The notes: generated from the letters alone by a model not told the origin. A stretch of 64,000 nucleotides of DNA from CAZNSX01 sp964575845 (GCA_964575845.1 CAZNSX010000004.1:124001-188000), one strand, 5' to 3'. Counted from the stretch's first letter, positions 33,602 to 42,723 are shown. Made by a program: numbers and translations.

Positions 33602-34669
33602 ATGGGCATTTTCTCTCAACCCTCGACAATGCGCGAGAATCTTCTTCTCGGCAGCCTCGTACATGTGGGAGAGAAGAAGTTGGATAAGCCGAGGATCAGG
33701 GTCTTCGACTATAACAACGAAAGGCTGGAAGAGAAAGAAATCGATGAAATAGAGCAAGTTGTCCCATACATGACGAGGGAGGACAGCGTGACGTGGGTGA
33801 ACATCGACGGGCTCCACGATGTCTCGCTGTTCGAAAAGATTAACAAATTCCTGAACATTCATAGCCTTGTCCTCGAGGATGCTCTCAACCCGGCGCAGCG
33901 GCCGAAATACGAGGACTTCGGCGATTATATCTTCGTTGTCATGAAGACGATTGAGTTGGACAAACCATCATTGGAGTTAAAAATAGAGCAGATAAGCCTG
34001 ATCCTCGGTGCCAATTACGTAATCACATTCCAGGAGAGGGTGGGGAGGTACTTCGAGTCTGTCAGAGATCGGCTTCGCGGGAGCAAGGGCCGCATTCGGA
34101 GGCAAGGGGCTGATTATCTCGCGTACGCGTTGATGGACGCGATTGTGGATGACTATTACGAGATTCCGGAAATGCTCGATGAAATAATAGGGTCAGTTGA
34201 AGCCAGCGTGCTGTCGGACCCTGCTCCGAAGGACCTGGAATCAATCTACAGCCTGAAACGCCAGGTCGCGTTGTTGGAGAAGACCCTTTGGCCCCTCAGG
34301 GAAGTCGTCAACAGCCTGAGGAGGGAGGAAACGGAGCTGATTTCGGACGCCATAAAGCCTTTTCTGCAGGACTTATACGACCATGTCATTCAGCTCATCG
34401 ACACTGTTCACACGTTCCGGGACGTGCTCTCCAGCCTGCAGGACCTCTATCTCTCCACCATGAGCAACAGAATGAATGATGTCATGAAGGTTCTGACCAT
34501 AATAGCTACCATATTCATCCCTCTCACGTTCATTGCTGGAATTTACGGAATGAATTTTGAGTTTATGCCCGAGCTAAAGATAAAGTACGGCTACTTTATT
34601 GCATTGTTCGCCATGGTAGCAGTGGCGGGGGCGATGGCGGTATATTTCAGGAGAAAGAGATGGTTGTAG
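33602..34669 (+). CDS. corA: CorA family magnesium/cobalt transporter
   Basis: A 355-residue divalent cation channel. It has the N-terminal cytoplasmic alpha/beta domain, the long stalk helix (YSLKRQVALLEKTLWPLREV) and two C-terminal membrane helices. The selectivity signature GMN follows the first helix (IAGIYGMNFEF, GMN at about 316-318), and the C-terminus is basic (RRKRWL). A homopentamer would carry Mg2+ across the inner membrane. GGAGGG lies close upstream of the ATG. It appears to be followed by a LapA gene in the same direction. Confidence 0.93.
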   Translation: MGIFSQPSTMRENLLLGSLVHVGEKKLDKPRIRVFDYNNERLEEKEIDEIEQVVPYMTREDSVTWVNIDGLHDVSLFEKINKFLNIHSLVLEDALNPAQRPKYEDFGDYIFVVMKTIELDKPSLELKIEQISLILGANYVITFQERVGRYFESVRDRLRGSKGRIRRQGADYLAYALMDAIVDDYYEIPEMLDEIIGSVEASVLSDPAPKDLESIYSLKRQVALLEKTLWPLREVVNSLRREETELISDAIKPFLQDLYDHVIQLIDTVHTFRDVLSSLQDLYLSTMSNRMNDVMKVLTIIATIFIPLTFIAGIYGMNFEFMPELKIKYGYFIALFAMVAVAGAMAVYFRRKRWL

Positions 34670-34694
34670 ACTGCGGATTCCCAGGAATGGGTGG

Positions 34695-34898
34695 ATGAGG
34701 ATGAACGCGAAGAAGATAGTCATTTTGATTCTGGTCGCTTTGGCGGTGATCTTTTTCCTTCAAAACACCGAGGTCGTGGAGGTTAGGTTCATCTTTTGGA
34801 AGTTATCGATGTCCAGGGTTTTAATGTTGACCGGTTCTCTTATAGTCGGCCTGATTATAGGATTGTTCCTGAGAGGCGTCAGGGCAAAAAAAGGATAA
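34695..34898 (+). CDS. LapA domain (DUF1049) membrane protein
   Basis: A 67-residue protein with two membrane helices separated by the short family signature LQNTEVVEVRFIFWKL, then GLIIGLFLRG and a basic tail. LapA-type proteins work in envelope lipopolysaccharide homeostasis, in E. coli with LapB and FtsH; here it stands alone between corA and an MscS channel. The ATG at 34701 is an alternative start. Confidence 0.8.
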   Translation: MRMNAKKIVILILVALAVIFFLQNTEVVEVRFIFWKLSMSRVLMLTGSLIVGLIIGLFLRGVRAKKG

Positions 34899-35078
34899 CG
34901 AGAATCTTCGGGCGTTGGGCCTTAAATCGGCGGGGTTCATGTTTGAAGCCGACTTTGGGAAAGCTGAAAAATTTCTGCTGAGAAAGGTGCTCGCGCCCAG
35001 TTCGGCATATCCGGGTTGCTCCTCATGGGGGTAGGGTTCACGGCTTCCAGAGGGGGACCCGAGGGAGGGGTCTTATTC

Positions 35079-37439
35079 ATGAGGAGAAGACTGATCTCAG
35101 TCGCTGCCCTGGGCATCCTTTTCGCGGTTACTCTTCTTTGGGTAACGCCTTCTACCTCCGCCGAGTCTCTTCCCTCGATTGGCAAGCCCACTGGCCCCAC
35201 TCTGAAGGCGGCGGAGGGGCTCAGCGAGCGCGAGCTGGCCGAGCTGATAAATCTCCTTGAGAACGAAAAGGAGCGCGCGAAGTTCCTCGAGCGCTTGAAG
35301 CTTCTGCAGAAGGCAAAGGAGCCTCGTGCCGCGGTCGCGCCCAAGGCCCTTGCGGAGGCTCCGAAAAAGAAAGAGGAGGTACTTCAGCTGGCCCTGCTGC
35401 GCGAGAGGGCCGGAGAGGTCGGCAAGCGCGCAAGAGATTTCTTGGTGCAGTTCTTCCGGCTGCCGGGGGTCGCCCGCTCCTATTTCAACAAGCCGGAAAA
35501 CCTGACTAGACTCGGCATGGTTGTGGGCAAGCTGGCGCTGGCGTTTGTAATCTCTGGAATCATCTTTATGCTCTTGAGAAGATTTGTGAAACCCATAAGC
35601 CGGGAAACCGAAGAGGATGTAGTTCTCGGGTTCTCGGAGAAATCACGCCTTGCGGTGGCAAATTTTGTGCTCAGGACCATTCCGTACTTGGCTTTACTTC
35701 TCTTCGGGTATCTATCAACCCAGCTCATCGGATTTCCCGCCGCCATAAATGCCATCATCTTGGTCATTCTCGTTGCACTCCTCATCCAGCGAGCACTAAC
35801 GCACCTGGCGGAAGCCATCCTGACACCCGTTTCAGAAAAGCTGCGCCTCATCCCGTGCTCAGATATGACGGCGAACTACGCCTTCATATGGTGTCGCCGC
35901 TTGGCGAGCTATTTCATTTTCCTGTATGCATTCGTGCTATGCCTTCAAATAGCCCGTGCCCCGGCCTCCCTTATTTACACCCTGCAAATTGCAATAGGGT
36001 TTATAGGCTGTCTGCTGGTCATCGTCCTCTTCTTTCAACAAAAAGAGGCCCTCCGCAGGAGATTCAGCATCGGCACGAGGGAGTCGGACACCGTCGCGAG
36101 CAGCCTGATAAGGATTTACAACAGCATCATGTCAAAATGGCACTACATCGCCTCGGCTTACGTGCTGCTTATTTTCGGACTATCCGCCTCGGGCATGAAG
36201 GGCGGCGTCAGGTATGTTCTCTTCTCCACTCTGTGGAGCGTTGTTGCCGTTGTGGCGGGTGCTTATTTGGTAAGGCTTGTGGGCTGGCTTTTCAGTCATC
36301 TCTTCGCCATAAATGAGGTCGTGAGGCGGCGCCTTCCGGGCCTGGAGGAGAAGACCAACAAGTATATTTCGGTATTGCACACCGCAGCGCGCGTCGTTTG
36401 CTATTTAATAGTGATATCAGTCATAGGCGAGATCTGGGGGATTGACATCTCGGCTGGGCTGGCCTCACCCGTCGGCTCGACGCTCATAAGCCGCGCCCTG
36501 GCCATAGCGATCACTCTGGGTGTGGCTTTCATGATCACGGGGATCACGCAATATGTGGTGGACCACATGACGGCTCCCCGCACCGACGCTGCGGGGAATC
36601 CTGTAGAGCTGGGGAAAAGGCGGAAAACGCTCGTGCCGCTTGTGGGCAAGGCTATTAGGGCCGGCATCATATTCATAAGCGGTATCATCGTTTTGGGTCA
36701 GCTCGGGGTCAATACGACGCCCATCCTTGCGGGCGTAGGCATACTGGGGCTCGCCGTCGGCTTCGGGGCGCAGACGCTCGTGAAAGACATAATCAACGGG
36801 CTCTTCATACTGTTTGAGGACTCCATCCGGGTCGGGGATGTGGTAATAATCAAAGGCACAGGCGGCCTCGTGGAAAGCGTTAACCTCAGAACCATAACGA
36901 TGCGGGACCTCTCCGGCAATGTCCATGTGATTCCTAACAGCTATATCGAAATGATCACCAACATGACAAAGGAGTACTCCAGGTATGTCTTAGAGGTGGG
37001 CGTTGCCTATCGTGAGGATGTGGATGAGGTGATGGAGGTCCTCAAGGAGATAGGGGACGAGATGCTGAGGGACCCGGAGTACGGGCCGAATATGCTGGAG
37101 CCCCTCGATATCCTGGGTGTTGATAAGTTTGCGGATTCCGCGGTGGTCATAAAGGCGAGACTCACCACAAAGCCCATCAAGCAGTGGTCGACGATGCGGG
37201 AGTTCAACCGCCGCATGAAGAAGGTCTTCGACGAGCGAGGAATCGAGATCCCCTTCCCCCATAGGACCATCTACATGGGAGAGCCCAAGGAGGGGCGTGC
37301 CGCTCCTCTGGAGATGCGCCTCACCGAAGAGGAGGCCTCAAAGCTTCTGGCGAGGCTGGAGGAACGGGAAGGGTCTAAGGAAGGCCGAAGCGGGCCGGAT
37401 GTCGAGGGGGAGAAGGGAGGTGCCTCATCCTCCCGTTAA
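35079..37439 (+). CDS. Multi-domain MscS-type mechanosensitive channel
   Basis: About 786 residues: signal peptide, a periplasmic coiled-coil region (ELAELINLLENEKERAKFL), roughly ten membrane helices, and a C-terminal MscS core. The pore helix with Gly/Ala pattern (AGVGILGLAVGFGAQTLVKD) and the beta-domain signature (DSIRVGDVVIIKGTGGLVE ... IPNSYIEMITNMTK) are clear. It is of the large YbiO/MscM type that releases solutes on hypo-osmotic shock. The ATG at 35079 fits the signal peptide better than 35016. The charged C-terminal tail (about residues 735-786) is variable. Confidence 0.9.
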   Translation: MRRRLISVAALGILFAVTLLWVTPSTSAESLPSIGKPTGPTLKAAEGLSERELAELINLLENEKERAKFLERLKLLQKAKEPRAAVAPKALAEAPKKKEEVLQLALLRERAGEVGKRARDFLVQFFRLPGVARSYFNKPENLTRLGMVVGKLALAFVISGIIFMLLRRFVKPISRETEEDVVLGFSEKSRLAVANFVLRTIPYLALLLFGYLSTQLIGFPAAINAIILVILVALLIQRALTHLAEAILTPVSEKLRLIPCSDMTANYAFIWCRRLASYFIFLYAFVLCLQIARAPASLIYTLQIAIGFIGCLLVIVLFFQQKEALRRRFSIGTRESDTVASSLIRIYNSIMSKWHYIASAYVLLIFGLSASGMKGGVRYVLFSTLWSVVAVVAGAYLVRLVGWLFSHLFAINEVVRRRLPGLEEKTNKYISVLHTAARVVCYLIVISVIGEIWGIDISAGLASPVGSTLISRALAIAITLGVAFMITGITQYVVDHMTAPRTDAAGNPVELGKRRKTLVPLVGKAIRAGIIFISGIIVLGQLGVNTTPILAGVGILGLAVGFGAQTLVKDIINGLFILFEDSIRVGDVVIIKGTGGLVESVNLRTITMRDLSGNVHVIPNSYIEMITNMTKEYSRYVLEVGVAYREDVDEVMEVLKEIGDEMLRDPEYGPNMLEPLDILGVDKFADSAVVIKARLTTKPIKQWSTMREFNRRMKKVFDERGIEIPFPHRTIYMGEPKEGRAAPLEMRLTEEEASKLLARLEEREGSKEGRSGPDVEGEKGGASSSR

Positions 37440-37523
37440 GGGCTAAAGAAGAGCACACCCGGCTCAGGCTGGGGAATAATTCAATGTGTGAAAGAGTACA
37501 CGGGGAAGGGCTTTCCGCCGCCC

Positions 37524-38042
37524 TTAGCTCAGAGCCTTGATTATCTCCCTGCAAAACGCCGGAAGGTCGTCCGGGAACCTCGAGGTTATCAGGTTTCCAT
37601 CCACGACCACCTCCTCATCCACATACTCGGCGCCGGCATTCTTGAGGTCATCTCTTATCGAGTGAAAGCAGGTGGCCCTCTTCCCCTTCACAATGCCCGA
37701 GGAGCAGAGCATCCAGCCGGCATGGCAGATGGCGGCGACCACTTTCCCCGCCCCAAAGGCATCTCTGACGAGCTTTACCATCGCTTCCGAGCGCCGCATG
37801 TAATCCGGGGCAAAGCCGCCCGGGATGATGACGGCGTCGAAATCCGCCCCCTTGACTTCTTTAGCTGAGGCATCCACCTTCACGGGGTAGCCATCTTTAG
37901 AAGCATACTGCTTGGCATTCCCCGTCCCTATTACCTTGACCTCAGCCCCCTCCTCCTTCATCCTGTAATAAGGGTACCAGAGTTCCATCTCCTGGTAGAG
38001 GTTCTCGGCAAGAATTGCTATCCTTTTGCCAGTGAGCTTCAT
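37524..38042 (-). CDS. DJ-1/PfpI family protein
   Basis: A 172-residue glutamine-amidotransferase-like protein. The nucleophile elbow AICHAGW carries the conserved Cys followed by His, and the acidic residue that activates it is in the N-terminal ENLYQEMELWYP strand. PfpI-type proteins include glyoxalases/deglycases and proteases; the substrate is not clear from sequence. Monocistronic, minus strand, facing away from the nitroreductase. Confidence 0.9.
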   Translation of the reverse strand: MKLTGKRIAILAENLYQEMELWYPYYRMKEEGAEVKVIGTGNAKQYASKDGYPVKVDASAKEVKGADFDAVIIPGGFAPDYMRRSEAMVKLVRDAFGAGKVVAAICHAGWMLCSSGIVKGKRATCFHSIRDDLKNAGAEYVDEEVVVDGNLITSRFPDDLPAFCREIIKALS

Positions 38043-38357
38043 GGCCCCGCCTCCCCAGTGGATATTAGGGTGTCACACCTCCACCCCTTCCGGGTGGTCT
38101 CCGGCTTCCATATCCAGGATAAGCCCGTCAAAGCCGAAAGTCCAGGGGCTTTCCCCGTGGTGAGGCATTCATTTCTCGCCTCGGGGCCGCGCGGGGCACC
38201 GGGGGGAGCCTTGCCCGAGACGAGGCGCCGGATGGGGCTCGGGAACGTCGCCCAGAGGGGTGTGCCTTAATTTCACTTGAAAAAATTCTCCCGTTGAATA
38301 TCCTTATGGGAGCAGCATGGTTCTTTGGAATTGGCTACCAAGAGAGGAGAGAGCATC

Positions 38358-38936
38358 ATGGAGTTTTTTGAAGCCGTTCGCGCCCGCAGAAACGTTCACA
38401 AGTACAAGGCGGTGAAGGTTCCAAAGGATAAGCTCAAGAAGGTCCTTGAGGCGGGCCTCCAGGCCGCATCTGCGGTCAACGAGCAGCCCTGGGAGTTCAT
38501 CGTGGTAACGGAGCAGGACAAGCTCAAGAAGCTTGCCCAATATAAGTATGACCACAACATGCAGGGTCTTCTTGCCGCGAGCGTGCCCAAGGATGAGGCG
38601 GAGGAAATGGCCGGCACCCAGAGGGATGCTTTCAATAACTGCACGGCCGTGGCCCTCCTCTACAAGAAGGACGCGCGTCTGCCGATCGAGGACTCCTGGT
38701 GCTGTATTACCACCCTCTGGCTCGCCGCCGCCGCCGAAGGATTGGGCTTTAGTCCCGCCTACTTCGCCCTCCATGCGCAGGCGCCCTTAAAGGAGATCCT
38801 CGGGATACCCGAAGGCTATGAGATCGCAGCAATCCTGCGAATGGGTGTCCCGGAGGTTATCCCGGACGCCAGGCCCAGGAAGACTTTGGAGCAGTGCTTC
38901 CACTACAACCGCTTTGGCGGAGGCCAGATGCCCTGA
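38358..38936 (+). CDS. Nitroreductase family protein
   Basis: A 192-residue FMN-dependent reductase. It starts with the family pattern MEFFEAVRARRNVHKY, has an SAVNEQPWEFIVV FMN-binding segment, an IEDSWCCITTLWLAAAAEGLG helix and a GVPE C-terminal part. The ATG at 38358 is chosen because GAGGAGAG lies upstream. Such enzymes reduce nitro compounds, quinones or flavins using NAD(P)H, or act in corrinoid or dehalogenation chemistry; no specific substrate is indicated. The MBL-fold gene follows 35 bases later. Confidence 0.9.
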   Translation: MEFFEAVRARRNVHKYKAVKVPKDKLKKVLEAGLQAASAVNEQPWEFIVVTEQDKLKKLAQYKYDHNMQGLLAASVPKDEAEEMAGTQRDAFNNCTAVALLYKKDARLPIEDSWCCITTLWLAAAAEGLGFSPAYFALHAQAPLKEILGIPEGYEIAAILRMGVPEVIPDARPRKTLEQCFHYNRFGGGQMP

Positions 38937-38971
38937 AGGGCTGAAGAGTTCTTACATGAGGAGCTGGTGAT

Positions 38972-39850
38972 ATGCCGTTGAGGCCTGAGAGCGGACAGAT
39001 GTGGGATGTCGCCACCATGGGCTACGAGCTCCGGGAGCTCCATCCCGGCGTCTTCGCACTCATGACCGAGCGCTTCGGCACCAACGCGGGCTTCGTCGTG
39101 GGCGACAGCGCGGTTTTCGCCGTCGATTCAGCCATAAACAGGCAGGCCACGGAGAAGATACTCCAGGCCATCCGGGAGCATACCCCCAAGCCCATAAAAT
39201 ATCTCGTGAACCTCACCTCCAAGGGCGACCACTGGTTGGGCAACCGCTTCTTTCCCCGAGAGACCCTGATCGTCTCCCACAGGGACGTCAAGCAGCGGAT
39301 GAGGGAGAAGTGGGAGGAGGAGAAGGCCTTCATGATAGGGCTTCTGGGAGAGGGGATGGGGATAGAGGAGGCGGAGCCCCGCCTCCCCGAGCTTACCTTT
39401 GACGAGGGCCTTGAGGTAAAGCTCGGAGGGATAAGTGTGGAGCTCAGGTGCTTCGGCTTCTGCCAGCATGCGGGGGATACGGTGGCTTATATCCCTGAGG
39501 CGAAAATAGCTTTCACTGGCAACATGGTTGTGGGAAAGCCCCTCTTCCCCTGGCTTCTTGAGGGGCGCTCGATGGACTACCTCCGGGTGATGAGCAGGCT
39601 CAAGGAGGAGCTTGAGCTTGAGACCATAGTGCCGGGCCACGGCCCCCTCTGCACCCCTTCCGACATCGACCGGCACATCCAGTATCTTGAGGACCTGAGG
39701 GCAGCCGTGGGGAAGGCCATCGAGAAGGGCCTCTCGGCCCAGGAGGCGGTGGTCGCCTGCGAGCTCCCGAAATACCGGGACTACCACCTCTATGAGAAGA
39801 TCCACCTCGGCGTCAACGTGCCCAATGTGTACCGGGAGATGAAGGGTTAG
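38972..39850 (+). CDS. Metallo-beta-lactamase-fold protein with altered metal motif
   Basis: A 292-residue MBL-fold protein. The family's HxHxDH motif is changed: the site reads LTSKGDHWLGN, so the two histidines that usually bind the first metal are Thr/Ser and Lys/Gly, while the Asp-His pair remains. Downstream ligand positions are partly present: FCQHAGDTVAY, and GHGPL near residue 220. Either the protein binds a single metal or it has lost hydrolase activity. It follows the nitroreductase closely and may share its transcript, which ends at a strong terminator. Confidence 0.8.
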   Translation: MPLRPESGQMWDVATMGYELRELHPGVFALMTERFGTNAGFVVGDSAVFAVDSAINRQATEKILQAIREHTPKPIKYLVNLTSKGDHWLGNRFFPRETLIVSHRDVKQRMREKWEEEKAFMIGLLGEGMGIEEAEPRLPELTFDEGLEVKLGGISVELRCFGFCQHAGDTVAYIPEAKIAFTGNMVVGKPLFPWLLEGRSMDYLRVMSRLKEELELETIVPGHGPLCTPSDIDRHIQYLEDLRAAVGKAIEKGLSAQEAVVACELPKYRDYHLYEKIHLGVNVPNVYREMKG

Positions 39851-39861
39851 AGACAAACGAG

Positions 39862-39894
39862 GCCCCCGGCGGTGAAGGCCGGGGGCTGAGTTTT
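39862..39894 (+). terminator. Rho-independent terminator
   Basis: Perfect nine-base-pair stem GCCCCCGGC (39862-39870) with GCCGGGGGC (39878-39886), loop of seven bases, then TGAGTTTT. It ends the nitroreductase/MBL transcript 12 bases after the stop. Confidence 0.8.
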
Positions 39895-40018
39895 CACTCT
39901 TTAATCGCCGGGTGGGGAAATTTGAGGCCGCCGACCGCCGTCGGTCGGGTTATGCCGCAGCCGCGACCCGCCCGCCCTTTCGGTTTTCCCGCCGGTCCGC
40001 CGCAGGGAGGTTCCTCCG

Positions 40019-41035
40019 ATGAAACTCTGCACTTTCGAAGTCAAGACCCCGGTGGGCCCGTTCCACCGCCTCGGGGCCGTGACAATCGAGAGCGGCCAAA
40101 CCCGCTACCTCGACCTCAACTTCACTCTGGCCGCGAAGCTCGCCGGGGAAGGCACCGGCCGCGCCCAGGCCATGGCGGACGCCCTGATTCCGCCGGAGAT
40201 GATCGCCTTCGGGGCCGCGGGCCCGCAGGCCCTCAAGGCGGCCGGGGAGGCCCTCGCCTTCGCGGCCTCAGCGCCCGAGGCTTCTGGCCCTCGCGGCGAG
40301 AAGCTCCTCTACCGGCCGGGGGAGGCCCGCCTCCTGTCGCCCGTCTTGAGGCCGCCTCTCATCCGCGGGTTCACCGCTTTTGAATCCCACATAACGCACG
40401 CCTACGCCAAAGTCGGCCTCACCGTTCCCGAGGTCTTCTACGAGAATCCCCTCTGCTTCAAATCGAGCGGCGCGCACATGGTGGGCCCCGATGAGGAAGT
40501 GCCCTGGCCGAGCTACACCGAGAAAATGGATTTCGAGCTCGAGTTCTGCGTCGTCATCGGGAGGGGCGGGCGCGACATCCCCGAAGAGAGGGCCCGCGAG
40601 CATATACTCGGCTTTTCCATCCTCAACGACTGGAGCGCCCGCGACGCCCAGATCCCCGAGATGAAGATGGGGACGGGCCCCTTCAAGGGCAAGGACTTTT
40701 GCTGGGGGATGGGGCCGTGGATAGCCACCCCGGATGAGGTGGACGATTACACGCAGATCACCATGTCGGCGAGCGTGAACGGGGAAAAATGGGCCGAGGT
40801 CAAGCCCGAAAAAATGCTCTGGAGTTTTGAGCAGATCATCTCTTACACCTCGCGGGATGAGTGGATTCAGCCGGGGGACCTGATGGGAACGGGCACAGTG
40901 CCCGGCGGCTCAGGAATAGAGATAGACCGCTGGGTCAAGCCCGGCGACCTCGTCGAGCTCGACATGGGCCCGATGGGCGTCCTCAGAAACCGCATCGGCC
41001 CCAGGCCCGAGAAGCGGCCGATTTCGTATAGATAG
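40019..41035 (+). CDS. Fumarylacetoacetate hydrolase family protein
   Basis: A 338-residue FAH-fold hydrolase/decarboxylase/isomerase. The metal-binding Glu-x-Glu is in MDFELEFCVVIGRGG, followed by NDWSARDAQ and a C-terminal GDLMGTGTVPGGSGIE. These enzymes cleave C-C bonds in beta-diketo acids in aromatic or sugar catabolism. The N-terminal 100 residues form the small domain of the two-domain FAH type. No other catabolic gene is adjacent, so the substrate is undetermined. Confidence 0.9.
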   Translation: MKLCTFEVKTPVGPFHRLGAVTIESGQTRYLDLNFTLAAKLAGEGTGRAQAMADALIPPEMIAFGAAGPQALKAAGEALAFAASAPEASGPRGEKLLYRPGEARLLSPVLRPPLIRGFTAFESHITHAYAKVGLTVPEVFYENPLCFKSSGAHMVGPDEEVPWPSYTEKMDFELEFCVVIGRGGRDIPEERAREHILGFSILNDWSARDAQIPEMKMGTGPFKGKDFCWGMGPWIATPDEVDDYTQITMSASVNGEKWAEVKPEKMLWSFEQIISYTSRDEWIQPGDLMGTGTVPGGSGIEIDRWVKPGDLVELDMGPMGVLRNRIGPRPEKRPISYR

Positions 41036-41127
41036 AGCTTCGGCCCCCAGGGGCTTTTTCTTAAGACTGAGAGCCTTCATCGAATAGGGTAGGGCGAGGC
41101 TGCGCGTTGACCCCAAATTACCCGCGA

Positions 41128-41154
41128 GGAGGTCACGGCGCAGCCGTGACCTCC
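41128..41154. repeat. GGTCACGGC-type palindrome, copy 3
   Basis: Perfect 12-base inverted repeat GGAGGTCACGGC with loop GCA, 93 bases after the FAH gene and just before the AT-rich HNH gene. Same core as the copies at 13977, 16551, 41754 and 42877. Confidence 0.8.
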
Positions 41155-41203
41155 CCGGCTTGAAATTTTTACGAAATAAACTTAATTTTAAAATAGAGAA
41201 TCT

Positions 41204-41701
41204 ATGAAAGGAAAAATTAAAGTTATCTGGTATTGCCACAAATGTGGCTATAAATGGAAAGGGGTAAGGTTTAGAAAAAGATATGGTAGAGGAGGACGTC
41301 GAGTAAGTAGAAACATATGCCCTAATTGTGGAAATAGAATGGTAACGCCGGGATTCGAAAATCAAGAGTGGAAAGAAATTCGTCAGGCAGTTTGGAAACG
41401 AGATAAATTTCAATGTCAATGTTGTGGAAAGCATGGAGGAAAAGGAATTTGGTTAGTTGTTCATCATATGAAACCAGTAAATAGGGGTGGTTCCAGTCGG
41501 ATGGAAAATCTAATTCTTTTATGTGAAGAGTGTCATAAATGGGAACACCGAATATTGACTTGGGTGGGGTCTGGAGCAAAATATTCGTATCAAGCTCATA
41601 TTTCTCCCTTATGGATTTTCCCTATTCCAATTTTGCCATCTTTGATTATTCGGTGGCTTTATCAAAGACGATTGAAACAGATTGTCTTAAATAGGACTTA
41701 A
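41204..41701 (+). CDS. HNH endonuclease, AT-rich
   Basis: A 165-residue protein with an N-terminal zinc ribbon (YCHKCGYKW ... CPNCGNR) followed by a classical HNH nuclease: CQCCGKHGG, LVVHHMKPVNRGG with the catalytic His pair, and NLILLCEECH with the final Asn and His. The C-terminus is hydrophobic. It would make single- or double-strand cuts in DNA; stand-alone HNH proteins of this kind are often mobile. It is far more AT-rich than the flanks and sits between two palindromic repeats, so it was probably imported. Confidence 0.88.
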   Translation: MKGKIKVIWYCHKCGYKWKGVRFRKRYGRGGRRVSRNICPNCGNRMVTPGFENQEWKEIRQAVWKRDKFQCQCCGKHGGKGIWLVVHHMKPVNRGGSSRMENLILLCEECHKWEHRILTWVGSGAKYSYQAHISPLWIFPIPILPSLIIRWLYQRRLKQIVLNRT

Positions 41702-41753
41702 ATCACATTTTAAAACTCAGGAAACTCTGACAAACGTCTCTTCAAAACAAAAA

Positions 41754-41890
41754 AGCCGGGTAGGTCACGGCTGCGCCGTGACCCGCCCGAAAGAGGGAAA
41801 GAGGCCCGCGTCTAGCCCCTCTTTCCAAACCCGAAAACCCTCGTCTCCCCGTGCTCCAAGACGAGGACCCTGCCCTCGATGCCGTTCTCT
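41754..41890. repeat. Direct repeat, left copy: palindrome plus 3' end of the MBL gene
   Basis: About 137 bases that match 42877-43012 with roughly 85-90 percent identity by eye. The match starts with the GGTCACGGC palindrome (copy 4) and continues into the coding end of the MBL-fold gene (protein VLVLEHGETRVFGFGK in both). Confidence 0.8.
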
Positions 41891-42027
41891 CGGCTCGGCT
41901 GAGCTCGACGCAGGCCGAACAGTCCACAGAGGTAGCGGTTGAGAATCAGACGGTCTTGCAGGAGGGGTAGCTGGTTGACGCCAGCTAGGGAATATCTGGC
42001 TCCCTTTCTGGCCTTGGTTTCAGCCAT
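41812..42027 (-). pseudogene. Chimeric frame: foreign N-terminus fused to duplicated MBL C-terminus
   Basis: A 71-codon frame. The last 25 residues (ending VLVLEHGETRVFGFGKRG) duplicate the end of the MBL protein at 42934, while the first 45 residues (AETKARKGARYSLAG, then NRYLCGLFGLRR) come from an unrelated, truncated gene. The product is unlikely to be functional; it records the insertion that separated the duplicated 3' end from the rest of the gene. Confidence 0.6.
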
Positions 42028-42036
42028 AGCCCATTC

Positions 42037-42267
42037 TCACAAAAGGTTACGAAACTCCTCTGCAGTCAGCCCCATATCCTCCAGGATGCCTGCCAGGGTC
42101 TTGGGTTTGATGGTCTTCCCCGCATGCATGGGCACCACTATCCTCGCCCTGTCCTTCTCCCGATAGTAGACAGCATGGCCACCTTTTTGGCGGTCAAAGA
42201 CAAATCCCACCTTTATCGCTACCCTGGCCACATCCCTGGCGGTGACTGCGGGGAGCTTGGGGCTCAC
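42037..42267 (-). CDS. hicA: HicA mRNA interferase toxin
   Basis: A 76-residue toxin of the dsRBD-like HicA fold, which degrades mRNA. The catalytic His lies in KGGHAVYY (about residue 31), and the family ending TLAGILEDMGLTAEEF is present. It is encoded downstream of hicB with a four-base ATGA overlap, the hicB-hicA order. The pair lies inside an island between duplicated sequences. Confidence 0.9.
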   Translation of the reverse strand: MSPKLPAVTARDVARVAIKVGFVFDRQKGGHAVYYREKDRARIVVPMHAGKTIKPKTLAGILEDMGLTAEEFRNLL

Positions 42268-42488
42268 AAGGCGACCTCTACGGGCTTGATGAGGATGTCC
42301 TCCACCGGGAGGGGCTCCCCGTGCCCCCGAAGGCTCTCCAGGTATGCCTCTATCGCCTCCCTGACGTTGGCCAGGGCCTCATCCAGGGTGTCGCCCTGGG
42401 TATGGCAACCCTTTAGTGCCGGGCAGAAGGCGTGGTAGCCGCCCTCCTCCTCACGCTCCAGGATGACCGTAAAGTGATGCTTCTCCAT
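42264..42488 (-). CDS. hicB: HicB antitoxin
   Basis: A 74-residue antitoxin with the degraded RNase H-like fold (FTVILEREEEGGYHAFCPAL, then GCHTQGDTLDEALANVREAI). It lacks a separate C-terminal DNA-binding domain, so repression may need the HicA complex or may be weak. It is upstream of and coupled to hicA, which it neutralises. GGAGGGAG precedes the ATG. Confidence 0.9.
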   Translation of the reverse strand: MEKHHFTVILEREEEGGYHAFCPALKGCHTQGDTLDEALANVREAIEAYLESLRGHGEPLPVEDILIKPVEVAL

Positions 42489-42540
42489 TATCTCCCTCCT
42501 TTTACGCCCCCACCGGGGCGAACAAACTCAAGGCGCTTGC

Positions 42541-42723
42541 TCATCGTGCTTTTGCTCCCTTAACTCCCTTCTTCTCCTTCAGTGATTTCTCCCTGTCCTT
42601 CTCAATCAAATCCCGAATGATGGAAACGATAGAGGCATTCTGATTCTGCTTCTGAAGCTCCAGGGCCTTCTCCTTTAAGAAGAAATACTGCTCCTCGGTA
42701 AGCTCGATGGTGGTCTTCCGCAT
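42541..42723 (-). CDS. Small ribbon-helix-helix-like protein
   Basis: About 60 residues from the ATG at 42723 (an in-frame ATG at 42771 would add 16). The start MRKTTIELTEEQYFFLKEKA is characteristic of the RHH (CopG/MetJ-like) strand-helix, followed by a second helix and a basic Lys-rich tail. It could be an antitoxin or the repressor of the HicAB island. No matching toxin is seen upstream; hicBA follows 52 bases downstream on the same strand. Confidence 0.65.
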   Translation of the reverse strand: MRKTTIELTEEQYFFLKEKALELQKQNQNASIVSIIRDLIEKDREKSLKEKKGVKGAKAR

